From positions 1 to 63,834 of the forward strand of contig JAFWPH010000057.1 in the NCBI GenBank assembly GCA_017509605.1: 63,834 nt of DNA, in the 5' to 3' direction. The stretch comes from Bacteroidaceae bacterium (lineage in GTDB: Bacteria; Bacteroidota; Bacteroidia; Bacteroidales; Bacteroidaceae). Of the stretch, positions 7,366 to 17,300 are shown piece after piece. The notes under the pieces are model-generated. The model worked only from the letters and a program-made list of their open reading frames with translations, searched no databases and was not told the origin of the DNA. The translations under genes and the position numbers were made by a program. The stretch's first letter is position 1, and every line of letters begins with the position of its first letter.

Positions 7366-10300
7366 ATGAAACAAATGAACAGAATCTTGTCAACGATGTT
7401 GGTGATGCTTGTCACAACGACAGGCCTGTGGGCTGATGAAATCATTGGTGAGCCAACTGTGACTCGTGAAGAGGTTTCGCTCGAAGTCCCCTTTACCTAT
7501 AATTCGACATCGAAAACCTTACAGGTGGCGGTGCGTTACGTGCTCAACGCCAAGCAAAATCCGAACACAAGGTACGACCATACGGTGCTACCCATTCCCT
7601 ACAGCGACTTGTCTGCGCAGCTGGGCACAAAGGTAACGCAATCGAATGTGAACAACATGCTTTACTTCCCTCTGGCTGCTGATGGCACCTATGGTCACAA
7701 CAATGACAACTGGTACGACAAGAACGGCTATCGTTCGTCTTGGGAAGGTCAGAGTTTTTGGTTCATACAGCCTGTGACCGACGACAATTCCAACTTGATT
7801 ATCTGGACTGGTCAAGCAGGTGTTTACAACAATGCCTACACTTCAAAAGTCGGCGACACCTACCACTCTGTCTTTTATGCCGTCAATGGCACCAAAGCCG
7901 TCGAGATGGATTTGACGCTCAATGTTGTGGGTTCAGTCGAAGAAGCGCCTGAATGGGTGCATGTGGTCAATGCCGAGGGAATGCAGAACATCCGTGACTT
8001 GGGTGGCTGGACCACGGCACAGGGCGAGAAGGTGCAGTATGGCAAACTGTTCCGTGGTTCCGAGCTGCAGGGCGAGAAGTTCACGGCTACGACTGCCGAC
8101 CTGCAACTGCTGCACGATGAACTGGGCATCCGTGCGGAACTCGACCTGCGCACTCATCAGCAGGCACAGAACATCAAGGAGTCGCTGTTGGGCAGTGACG
8201 TGGACTTCCTGCGAGTAGTGAACGAACCTTTCTATCTTGATGGTGTGCGCACCGCCTGGGCGAACTATCGAAACGATTTCGACTTCATCCTGAAGAACCT
8301 GCGTGTGGGCAATCCTGTCTATTTCCATTGTATCTGGGGTGCGGACCGCACGGGTACGCTGGCTCTGATGCTCGAAGGTCTGCTGGGCATGTCGGAAGAC
8401 GACCTTTATAACGACTACGAGCTCACCGCGTTGTCTTTTCCTGAAGGCGAAACCCGCACGAAATCGTTAGTCGAGCCCATCGTCCGTTATGTTAAGACGT
8501 TCGATGGAGAGACGCTGCAGCAGAAGTTTGTCAACTATTGGCACCAACATGCTCATGTTGCGCTTCAAGACCTGAACGAGTTCTGTCAGATCATGCTCGG
8601 TTCGACAACAGACTATACGTCTGGCCTACCCGAAGCACTCGACAACCTGGCATACGATGCATCGCAACTGGAAGCCAGCTTCACTCATAATACCACCGAC
8701 TTGTACAGCGTCAACGACGGCATTCTGGGCTTTGGCGAACTACCAGAGCGAAAGCACTGGAATACATGGAGCACCAACCGCCCTTCCGAACAGTGGTTGC
8801 GCTACGGATGGAGGGAGCCTCAGCAGGTGGAGCGCGTCCGTGTGGCTTTCTGGTCAGACAACACAGTGCCAGGAGACAATGTCCTTGTACCTGCTTCGTG
8901 GTCCATTCAGTACTGGGACGAGGAGAACGACATTTGGAAGGATGTCGGGTTGGAAGAAGGCGAGGCCTACACTCAGAGCCGTACAGAGGTGAGTAGCGTA
9001 CGTTTCCATCCTGTCACAACCGCTCAGTTGCGACTGGTGATGCAGTGCCAGAAGGGTGCTTCTACCTATTCAGCTGTAGGCGTGACCGAATGGGAAGTGC
9101 TCGGACACCGCAGGGAGAACGTTGTCACCATTGGCGACTATCCCATACAGAACGTGGATTTCAGCCACGTTCATCTGAACGACCATTTCTGGACGCCTCG
9201 TATGCAACAGAATCAGACCGTCACCATCCCTGTGGCATTGGAGCAGTGTGAGAAATCGAACCGCATGCTTAACTTTCAGAAGGCCGCAGCCATACTGCGT
9301 GGTGAGAACATCGGCTACTTTGACACGGAGTGTACGTTCGACGATACCGACATATACAAGATACTTGAAGGTATGGCCTACAGCATACAGACCAACTATT
9401 CGGCTGAGCTGGACGCACGGATGGATGAACTTATCGCATTAGTGGCATCCGCACAGGAGCCTGACGGCTATCTCTACACGGCACGTACGGCTGGTAATCC
9501 TGCCGGTATGCACGGTTGGGTAGGACAGAACCGTTGGGAAAAAGACCCCGACCTGAGCCACGAACTTTATAATGCTGGACACCTCTATGAGGCAGCCGTG
9601 GCCCACTACATTTCGACAGGCAAGACGTCGCTCCTCAAGGTGGCTCAGAAGAATGCCGACCTGTTGGTTCACGATTTCCTTTATGGCGGACTCACCTACG
9701 AACCTGGTCACCAGATTGTGGAAATGGGTTTGGTGAAGATGTACCGGACCACAGGCAATGAAGACTATCTGCGCCTCGCCAAATATTTCCTTGACCTACG
9801 AGGCACTCGGGGTATGATGCGTCAGGAGTACAGCCAGACTCATAAGCCGGTTGTCATGCAGGATGAAGCTGTCGGTCATGCCGTACGTGCAGCCTACATG
9901 TACAGTGGAATGGCCGATGTAGCTGCGCTTATGCATGACGATGCCTATCTGCAGGCTATTGACAACATCTGGGAAAATGTGGTCCAGAAGAAGTATTACA
10001 TCACTGGCGGCATAGGTGCACGCCATGCCGGTGAAGCTTTTGGCAGCAACTACGAACTTCCAAACCAGAGTGCATACTGTGAAACCTGTGCCGCCATTGG
10101 CAACATTTATTGGAACTGGCGTATGTTCCTACTTCACGGTGACTCAAAGTACTACGACATCATCGAACGTACGCTCTATAACGGTGTGATCAGTGGCATC
10201 CAGCTCGATGGAAAGAAGTTCTTCTACCCCAATCCGCTGGCCAGCGACGGTACTTATCAGCGCAGCGAATGGTTCGGCTGCGCATGCTGTCCCAGTAACC

Positions 10301-11646
10301 TTTGCCGTTTCATGGCATCCATCCCTGGCTATATTTACGCTCACAATCGTGATAAAGTTTATGTCAACCTCTACGCTCAGGGCATTGCTGACATCGACCT
10401 TGGTGAAGGCCTTGGCACGCTGCATTTGACTCAAACCACCGAATACCCATGGAATGGTGAAGTTCAGGTGACGATGAATACTTCACAGTTGACGAATAGC
10501 GAGCTCACCCTCATGTTCCGTCTGCCAGGTTGGGCTCAGAACCGTCCCGTTCCCTCTGACCTCTATCACTATGCTGAGACTACTGCCGCTCCGTCCATCA
10601 AACTCTACATCAACGGAACGGAGTCTGAATATAACATCGAAAACGGCTATATGACTGTTAGTCGCAATTGGCAGGACGGTGATGTCATCAGCTTCTCGTT
10701 GCCTATGGACGTACACCGTGTTGAAGCCAATACTCTCGTCAATGACGATGAAGGACGTATCGCCATTGAGCGTGGCCCTATTGTTTATTGCATGGAAGAA
10801 GTCGATAATCCCCAGTATGCCGACATTTTTCTCCCTGATGATGAACCACTCAAACCGTTGTGGACCGATAATCTCAACGGCCTGTTCACTCTCAGCAACA
10901 AATCAGCGACTCTCATCCCTTACTACGCATGGTGTAATCGCCAGTTGGGGCGTATGCAGGTTTGGATTCCTGCCGATGAGGCAAGCATTCCTGTTGAGGC
11001 ATGGCCAGTTCGCGTGCCGATTAGCGACATTGACGTTATCGGCAGTACCAATCTGGTTATCGAGACCGAGCCACTCAACGATGGTTGGGCCACTCACGGT
11101 GTTGATGCACAGCCAGCTGGTGCCGACATCCCAACAAAGATTCAGACACCCATCAGCCAGTTCTCGCTCGACATGATGTATATGCCCATTGACGATGCCA
11201 CCCTCTGTCGTAGTAAGACAGCCAGCGACCACAAAGGTTTCTGGCTGGAGCGTATGGAGAACACGGCCGGGCCGCTTTACAATCAGGCTGGTGCCTGGAA
11301 CGAGTCCACCGCCCGCATATTCCTCAACGTCGAAGGTTTTTATCGGACCGACCAGACCGTGGTCCTTGCTTTCGGTCAGCGTCCCAACAGCTGCCAGCCA
11401 GGTGTTTACACCACCTCGCTCTACATGCTTGCGCCCCGTCTGCTTCGCGGCCAGCCACAATGCGCCTGGCGTTTTGACATTCGCATTCATTTGGCTGGAG
11501 ACGCGCCCGACGCCATTGAGGAAACACGTTATGATGATGGTTTGATGCAAAATGTTGGATCTGTCTATGATTTGCAAGGCCGTCGTGTATCGACACCTTC
11601 AAAGGGCCTGTACATTGTTAACGGAAAGAAAAAACTATTCTTTTAG
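7366..11646 (+). CDS. Secreted tyrosine-phosphatase-like / GH127 beta-L-arabinofuranosidase fusion
   Basis: I place the start at ATG 7366 rather than TTG 7339, because this gives a signal peptide (MKQMNRILSTMLVMLVTTTG). The 1426-residue product contains, in order: an N-terminal beta domain (~25-190); a Y_phosphatase3-like domain (~195-420) with 'NIRDLGGW' and the active-site loop HCIWGADRTGT (Cys322, Arg328, intact CX5R); a discoidin-like beta domain (~440-580); a GH127 (DUF1680) catalytic domain (~590-1200); and a C-terminal tail VYDLQGRRV...KGLYIVNGKK. GH127 retains the zinc/nucleophile residues: Glu906-Thr-Cys908 and Cys974-Cys975 in WFGCACCPSN, matching the Glu/Cys/Cys/Cys set of HypBA1. 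It should release terminal beta-L-arabinofuranose from plant glycans or glycoproteins. The phosphatase substrate is unknown. Confidence 0.85.
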   Translation: MKQMNRILSTMLVMLVTTTGLWADEIIGEPTVTREEVSLEVPFTYNSTSKTLQVAVRYVLNAKQNPNTRYDHTVLPIPYSDLSAQLGTKVTQSNVNNMLYFPLAADGTYGHNNDNWYDKNGYRSSWEGQSFWFIQPVTDDNSNLIIWTGQAGVYNNAYTSKVGDTYHSVFYAVNGTKAVEMDLTLNVVGSVEEAPEWVHVVNAEGMQNIRDLGGWTTAQGEKVQYGKLFRGSELQGEKFTATTADLQLLHDELGIRAELDLRTHQQAQNIKESLLGSDVDFLRVVNEPFYLDGVRTAWANYRNDFDFILKNLRVGNPVYFHCIWGADRTGTLALMLEGLLGMSEDDLYNDYELTALSFPEGETRTKSLVEPIVRYVKTFDGETLQQKFVNYWHQHAHVALQDLNEFCQIMLGSTTDYTSGLPEALDNLAYDASQLEASFTHNTTDLYSVNDGILGFGELPERKHWNTWSTNRPSEQWLRYGWREPQQVERVRVAFWSDNTVPGDNVLVPASWSIQYWDEENDIWKDVGLEEGEAYTQSRTEVSSVRFHPVTTAQLRLVMQCQKGASTYSAVGVTEWEVLGHRRENVVTIGDYPIQNVDFSHVHLNDHFWTPRMQQNQTVTIPVALEQCEKSNRMLNFQKAAAILRGENIGYFDTECTFDDTDIYKILEGMAYSIQTNYSAELDARMDELIALVASAQEPDGYLYTARTAGNPAGMHGWVGQNRWEKDPDLSHELYNAGHLYEAAVAHYISTGKTSLLKVAQKNADLLVHDFLYGGLTYEPGHQIVEMGLVKMYRTTGNEDYLRLAKYFLDLRGTRGMMRQEYSQTHKPVVMQDEAVGHAVRAAYMYSGMADVAALMHDDAYLQAIDNIWENVVQKKYYITGGIGARHAGEAFGSNYELPNQSAYCETCAAIGNIYWNWRMFLLHGDSKYYDIIERTLYNGVISGIQLDGKKFFYPNPLASDGTYQRSEWFGCACCPSNLCRFMASIPGYIYAHNRDKVYVNLYAQGIADIDLGEGLGTLHLTQTTEYPWNGEVQVTMNTSQLTNSELTLMFRLPGWAQNRPVPSDLYHYAETTAAPSIKLYINGTESEYNIENGYMTVSRNWQDGDVISFSLPMDVHRVEANTLVNDDEGRIAIERGPIVYCMEEVDNPQYADIFLPDDEPLKPLWTDNLNGLFTLSNKSATLIPYYAWCNRQLGRMQVWIPADEASIPVEAWPVRVPISDIDVIGSTNLVIETEPLNDGWATHGVDAQPAGADIPTKIQTPISQFSLDMMYMPIDDATLCRSKTASDHKGFWLERMENTAGPLYNQAGAWNESTARIFLNVEGFYRTDQTVVLAFGQRPNSCQPGVYTTSLYMLAPRLLRGQPQCAWRFDIRIHLAGDAPDAIEETRYDDGLMQNVGSVYDLQGRRVSTPSKGLYIVNGKKKLFF

Positions 11647-11684
11647 ACCTTAAAGAGTTCGTATGGCGGTGATGAAATATCATA

Positions 11685-11724
11685 AACCGCGGGTGCATTC
11701 GCTTTGCTTCATGCACCCGCGGTT
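11685..11724 (+). terminator. Strong hairpin after the GH127 fusion gene
   Basis: AACCGCGGGTGCAT at 11685-11698 pairs perfectly with ATGCACCCGCGGTT at 11711-11724 across a 12-base loop, giving a 14-bp GC-rich stem 39 bp after the stop codon. There is no U-run, so it may be a termination or a 3'-end-stabilising structure. Confidence 0.6.
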
Positions 11725-11745
11725 ACTAAGAGATGTCCCTTTCAG

Positions 11746-11960
11746 GAACGTTCAATAATCAATGGTCAAAAATGCGATTTAGCGAGGGCAGAGGGCAAAC
11801 TCGTTTGCACTATGCCGAGCGTGAGCATTTTAGGCGAAGCCAATGGTCAATGCTCAATACTCAATGGTCAATGCTCAAAAATGCGATTTAGCGAGGGCAG
11901 AGCCAAGCTTGCTTGAGCTATGCCGAGCGTGAGCATTTTAGGCGAAGCCAATGGTCAATG
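11746..11960. repeat. Two tandem palindromic elements joined by heptamer repeats
   Basis: Two near-identical copies of the element. Copy A has outer stem AAAATGC (11769-11775)/GCATTTT (11825-11831) and inner hairpin GCAAAC-TC-GTTTGC (11795-11808). Copy B has the same outer stem (11878-11884/11933-11939) and hairpin CAAG-CTTG-CTTG (11904-11915). Between them six 7-bp units (TCAATGN-like) run in phase from 11840 to 11881. The conserved part GATTTAGCGAGGGCAGAG and CTATGCCGAGCGTGAG matches the copies at 2.7 and 4.7 kb. The 325-bp gap between genes holds this and the hairpin at 11685 and nothing else I can identify. Confidence 0.8.
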
Positions 11961-11971
11961 ATTCTACAGGA

Positions 11972-12862
11972 TTATAATTCTCCAATATAGACAGCTACGC
12001 CTCTTCCACCTGAGTAAGTGATGGCAAACATCCCATTAGTGAAGGTGTAGATGTCTGCTTCTTCCTCCTCGTCGTAGCCCGTTTTTTGGCAAGTGTAGCC
12101 AGCCTCTGTGTAGTAGTTGATGATGTCCTCGTCACTCAAATCTTCATTGTAGAGCAGGATGACAGAGTTGACAATACCTCCATCAAGAGTGAAAGCGACA
12201 CCCATGAGGTAGGGGTTGTCTTCCATGAAGCATACGTACATGCCACCCATATCCGAGAACGTGTCTGGATAGTCGCTCTCAATCTCTTCCAAATCGCCCA
12301 TAATCAAAGCGTTGACTGCCTCTATGGGAGTCATCTCGTCAAGTGCACCACCTTCGGGTTCATCTGGGTAGTTCTGGGGATTCGTGTAAGTAACGGTATT
12401 CCCTTGCACGGAAATGAGCAGAGTAGCGTTTTCTTTTTTCTCTGTGTTTCCAAAGCCATAAACTTTGCTCTCTCCTATAACATTACCGTCCTCATCCCAT
12501 TCTTCAATCTTTTCTACGCCGTAGCTTTTGAACTTGTTTGTGAAGTATGCGACGATGTCTTCTTCCTTGTAGGCACCCTCTTTCAGATTCTCTACCACCA
12601 AATATACCGTCTGGTTGTCGGAGTTGACGGCGATGGTCATGTTTTCCACCTTTTCTGTCGGGTTCTCATACATGTAGAAGTCGCCGAACTGCATAGATGG
12701 ATTGGGGTACTGACGGATCATGGAAGAATAACTCATTCCGATGACGCTTGAATAGTCGTCGAAGGTGATGGCGGCTTTTTTGCCAGAGTCATCATCGTCG
12801 CTGCTGCAGGCGGCAAACAATGCGGCTGCCAGCATCAGAAGCAAATACTTTGTCTGTTTCAT
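11972..12862 (-). CDS. Lipoprotein with two internal repeats, last gene of the SusC/SusD operon
   Basis: A 296-residue lipoprotein (MKQTKYLLLMLAAALFAAC, lipobox FAAC, then an Asp-rich linker SSDDDDSG). The mature protein seems to consist of two related halves of about 120 residues: each has a segment like 'YPNPSMQFGDFYMYENP / YPDTFSDMGGMYVCFMEDNP', a strand pair, and 'EEDIVAYFTNKF..YGVEK / DEDIINYYTEAGYTCQK'. I do not recognise the family. It lies 39 bp downstream of the SusD gene and is likely the accessory surface lipoprotein of that uptake system, where third lipoproteins often bind ligand. Confidence 0.7.
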   Translation of the reverse strand: MKQTKYLLLMLAAALFAACSSDDDDSGKKAAITFDDYSSVIGMSYSSMIRQYPNPSMQFGDFYMYENPTEKVENMTIAVNSDNQTVYLVVENLKEGAYKEEDIVAYFTNKFKSYGVEKIEEWDEDGNVIGESKVYGFGNTEKKENATLLISVQGNTVTYTNPQNYPDEPEGGALDEMTPIEAVNALIMGDLEEIESDYPDTFSDMGGMYVCFMEDNPYLMGVAFTLDGGIVNSVILLYNEDLSDEDIINYYTEAGYTCQKTGYDEEEEADIYTFTNGMFAITYSGGRGVAVYIGEL

Positions 12863-12901
12863 AACTTTTAGAAATTAATAATATTAAGGATTGAAATGTG
12901 T

Positions 12902-14338
12902 TTAATAGTTTTGTGTTAATGTCGGATTATAGCGCACGGCGTTTACCGGGAAAGGCATCACCCAAAGGGGGGACTCTGGCTGCAGGGTGAAAGTGCCGAG
13001 CGTACCTAAACGGTGGGTGACTGGCTTTCGGTATGTGGATTCACTGTTCCAACGTTTGCGGTCGAAATAGTTGAATGGAGTGCCGAACTGCTCCACAAAC
13101 TTGGCTCGTTGCAACAATTCCATGGCCTCTTGTTCCGTTGAGGCGGTGAATGGCTGGCAGTCCTCAATGCGCAGTTGACGAACGGCATTCACAAGCGCCA
13201 AACCCTCTTCGATTTTGCCTGTACGAATCAAACATTCGGCAGCCACATAGTGCAACTGTTCGGAAGTCAGTCCATAGACATTGCAACTGGTACTCCAACC
13301 CATATACATCCGCACACCATCGATGCCAGAGAACATCTTGCCGTACTCCAGGCTCCAGCCTGTTTTCTCGTAATTGATGACGTAGTCACCCTCCTCAAAC
13401 ATATTGCCCGCTTCTAAGGTGAGCATGGTCATTGTGGGGCTGACACGGGCTGTACCACCCATGTATAGGAAGTTGTTGTTGGAAGTCTCGTCCTGAATCC
13501 ACTCACCTGTTTCCTTGATGGAGGAACGGTCGAACATCTCTGGACGCAGACGAATGGCTTCCTGTGCGTAGGGCAGTGCCTCTGGGTAGCGCTTCATCTG
13601 GAACAGCACCATTGCTCTGACGGCATTACCCCAGGCACGGTCACCACGCATCACTTGGTCCCCATGGGTTTCAGGTAGTTGGCTGATGACATCGTCACTG
13701 CAGTCTGCAAGGATCATCTTGTAAGTCTCAGCCAGTGTCAGTTTGGTTTTCTGCTCTGTCACTTCCGTCGATGTCACATAGGCGATGCCACCGTCTGTGG
13801 CAGCCGTATCATCGTCGTACTGACGGGCGTGGATGACGACTGCCAAGAAATGCAACCATGCTCGCATCACCTTGGCTTCGGCAACCAAGGCGGGTTTCCT
13901 TGACGCTTCTCCAGTCGCTTCGTCCATCTTCGTGATGACGGTGTTCATGTAGTTCACGTACTTGTAGATGTTGTTGTAACGTTCATCGCTGGTGGTCAGA
14001 ATAGCGCGGTCAATCTGTTCGTTGAAAGTCATCAGTGCGTATTTCACCGTGTTGGTCTGCGACATCACTGCCGAGACCTGGTCGAATGTACCCACGCTCT
14101 CACCTGCCAATATCCCGATGTTGTCTGAAGGAATGTCGCCAAGCATATATTCTTGGTTCAGCAACAGTTCCAGTTCATTGACCGTGGAAAGAGTCACTTT
14201 GCCTTTGGGAGTGATGTCGAGTTGGTCGTCACACGAAGTCAATGTTGGCACTATCGCCAAACATCCGATGGTGAATGCCAATACTTTCAGATGCTGTTTA
14301 TTCTTTATTTGAATCATATTGCTCAATTGATTGTCCAT
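12902..14338 (-). CDS. SusD/RagB-family outer-membrane lipoprotein
   Basis: A 478-residue SusD-like protein: a lipobox (LTSC, Cys36 from the start used here), 'LDITPKGKVTLSTVNELELLLNQEY' as at the start of the SusD N-terminal domain, helices with TPR character, and a C-terminal 'AECLIRTGKIEEGLALVNAVRQLR' followed by 'EAMELLQRAKFVEQFGTPFNYFDRKRW', the typical RagB/SusD C-terminus. It acts as the lid that captures substrate for the SusC barrel. The start may instead be the internal ATG seven codons later (MIQIKNK). It lies 17 bp after the SusC gene. The substrate cannot be read from the sequence; the TlpA-like gene in the same unit hints at something other than a classic glycan. Confidence 0.9.
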   Translation of the reverse strand: MDNQLSNMIQIKNKQHLKVLAFTIGCLAIVPTLTSCDDQLDITPKGKVTLSTVNELELLLNQEYMLGDIPSDNIGILAGESVGTFDQVSAVMSQTNTVKYALMTFNEQIDRAILTTSDERYNNIYKYVNYMNTVITKMDEATGEASRKPALVAEAKVMRAWLHFLAVVIHARQYDDDTAATDGGIAYVTSTEVTEQKTKLTLAETYKMILADCSDDVISQLPETHGDQVMRGDRAWGNAVRAMVLFQMKRYPEALPYAQEAIRLRPEMFDRSSIKETGEWIQDETSNNNFLYMGGTARVSPTMTMLTLEAGNMFEEGDYVINYEKTGWSLEYGKMFSGIDGVRMYMGWSTSCNVYGLTSEQLHYVAAECLIRTGKIEEGLALVNAVRQLRIEDCQPFTASTEQEAMELLQRAKFVEQFGTPFNYFDRKRWNSESTYRKPVTHRLGTLGTFTLQPESPLWVMPFPVNAVRYNPTLTQNY

Positions 14339-14355
14339 GAACTAACGTTCAATGG

Positions 14356-17300
14356 TTAAAAGTTCACACTTAGACTCATCGTGTAACTGCGTGGTGTCTT
14401 CAGTCCGCTCTCGCCGCTGGTGGGATTGCACGATTCTGGATCCACGTCCAATTTGTTGCGTGTCCAGGTCAACAAGTTGTTGGCTTGGAGGCGAAGTCGA
14501 AGGTTCTGGAGATGAAGTCGTCGGCATATCGTCCTCGGAAAGTCGTATCCCAAGACGATGTTGCGCAGTTTCAGATAGTCGGCAGGCACTACATTGGCAT
14601 CGAGGTAGTGGCTGTTGCCCACCACATTGGTGGAACCAGCGTAACCGTTGGCTGGATAGCGGTCGCTTGTCGATGTCCAGTAGTTCAGGTAACTGCGGGG
14701 GATGGCTTCGATTTCGTTCACGACACTGTATCCGTATGCCGAACCTTCATATGTCCAGTCTTCCGACCTCGCGCGCATCACGTGTCCACCGTAATAGGCG
14801 AACATGAACGAGAGCGTGAAGCCCTGCCAAGTCAGTTGCGGTGTTAGCGATGCAGACACCTTGGGGTCGAGCGAACCACTATAGACCACGTTGCCCGGGG
14901 TGAACTCCTCGGAGTTGATATCAGTGTAATGTACCACATCGTTGGCATCATACCAACCGAAATACTGAATGCCTCCGGTTTCCTTCATACCTGCGAAGCG
15001 GTAGGAGAAGAGCGAGTGAACTGGGTAGCCTTGGTGAAGTGTATAGACCGACAGAGCCTCGGCTCCGCTTGTCGCCTCGTGGTTCACGCTTGTCACTTCG
15101 TTCTTGTTGTAGGCAATGCCGAAGTCAACACTGATTCCAAGACGTTGGCGGCTGCGTGAGCGCAGAATCTCGCCGTTCAATTGCAACTCTACTCCTGTGT
15201 TGGTCATCTTGCCGTTGTTGATGGTGAGCGACGACCAACCAGTTGTCGGATCGAGGTCGGTCACTGTGAGCAGGTCGGTGCCTCTTTTGTAATAATAGTC
15301 GAGCGCACCGGTCAGCCGTCCATTGAAGAGCGCGAAATCGGCACCGACATTGAAAGAAGCTGTCTTCTCCCAACGCAACTGGTCATTGGGTGGGGTGTTG
15401 AGAGTGGCCACTCGCACGCCGTTGATTTCATTCACTCCCACAGTGGCAGTCAGGTAGGAAGAAAAATCCTGTGCGATGTTGCCGGTCAAACCGTAGCTGG
15501 AGCGCAACTTCAGGGCTTCCACCCATTCAACATCTTTCATGAACGCTTCGTTGTGAACGTTCCATCCCAGACCAACCGACCATAGCGGACGGCCACGGTA
15601 TTTCGGGTCGGCACCAAAGAGGTCGGCTTTATCCACACGGTAGGACACTGAAGCCGAATAACGGCTGTCGTATGTGTAGTTGCCATTCACATAAATGGAA
15701 TAGAAACGGTGGAGTATGTCGCTGGTGGTGTAATTCTCTCCTGTTGGTGCGCCTATCATCGTGTAGAACGATCCAAGGGCAGAGGTACTGCCCTCAAGGT
15801 CTTTCAGCTGGCCGAGATTGGTGGTGCCCATGTTGTTGGTCTGCGACTGCTCGTCATAGCCCAACAGCAATGTATTGTTGGTCTTGAACTGTGACTGCCT
15901 GTATTCGAAACCGGCAAGTGCTTCCACTTGGTGACGTTCTGCAAAAGTGCGGCTGAAATCAGTCTGTGCGCGGAACGTGTAGTAGGCTCCCTCTCGAGTG
16001 CGTGTGGTCAGTTCACCACCGTCAGGCAGATGATGTGTGCCGTCGGTAGAGGTATAGAGATTGTAGAGATGGCGCATATCGTAACTTTCCGCTTCGCGAT
16101 AGGCGTTGCTCTTCTCATAAATGTCTTCATACTGGAACATGCCGCTTAGTGTCCAACCCTCTAACAGGGTGGCATTGGCATGAACGAAGGAGCGAATGTT
16201 CGTGTGTCGGCTTCTGGTGAAGTTGAGATTCACCTCGTTGTTCAGATTGTATGCCTCCGATTTCAGTCCATAGGTGTTGTTGAGAAGGGAAGGTTCCTCA
16301 AGCCAAGTGCCGGCCTCCATGTCTTCGAGTGAACCGTCGGGACGGTACATGGAGAGATAGGGGACAAACGAATTGATGCCGTTCCATTCTGACAGGATAT
16401 GGCGTTTGGCACGCTGGTTGATGACGTTGGCGCCGAATTCCAATGCCAGCCATTTGGTTGGGGTCATGTCTCCACGATAACTGAAGGTCAAAGTGTTGTC
16501 GTGCTCTTTGTTGATGCCGAGGTTGTCGCCTTTGTAATTGACCACAACACTGGAGTTGACGTATTTGCCACGGTTGCGCAAGGAGAGGTCGTATTGTTGG
16601 GTCACTTGTGAACGTTCCCACACCTTCTGCCACTCACGTCTGTAGTCGTTGCGTCCCAACAGACTGAGTTGACGTTCTAATTCCTCTGAAGTCAAATCAC
16701 CCATTTCCCTGGCGGTCAACAGACGCAAGATTGGACTGAGGATCTGACGTTGGGTGGAGTAGTAGTTCTGGATGTTCTGCCAAGCCGATTGCGAGGGGTT
16801 GTTCTTGACGAAGTTGAAGTTGTAACGCTCAAGTTCTATCATCTCAGAAGCATTGGCCCAGTTCAGGTCTTCGTAATCGTTCTTCTCGGAAACAGTAAGG
16901 TCGGCGCTGAAACTCACCTCCAGTTTGTCGCTTTTGGCACGTTTTGTAGTAATGACAATGACACCATTGGAGGCTCTTGCGCCATAGATACTCGCCGCAG
17001 CCGCGTCTTTCAGTACGGTGATGTTCTCGATGTTGTAGGGGTTTACACTGTTCAGACCTCCTTCAACTGGCAGCCCATCCACAACGATGAGTGGGGTGGT
17101 GGTGGCATTGAACGAACCTACGCCACGGATGGTCAGCGCACTCTCGCCTCCCTCGTTGAAGCCGTTGTTGTATCCCACCAGTCCAGGTACCTTGCCTTCA
17201 AGGTTGGATACCACATCTCCCGTATGTCGCTGGTCGAGATTGTTGGAGGAAATGAGTTGGTAACTACCTGTTGCGTTCTCACGCTTGATGTTCTGGTATC

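Noticed and set aside
11685..11724. tRNA-like hairpin
   Set aside because: A single stem only; no D, anticodon or T arms.
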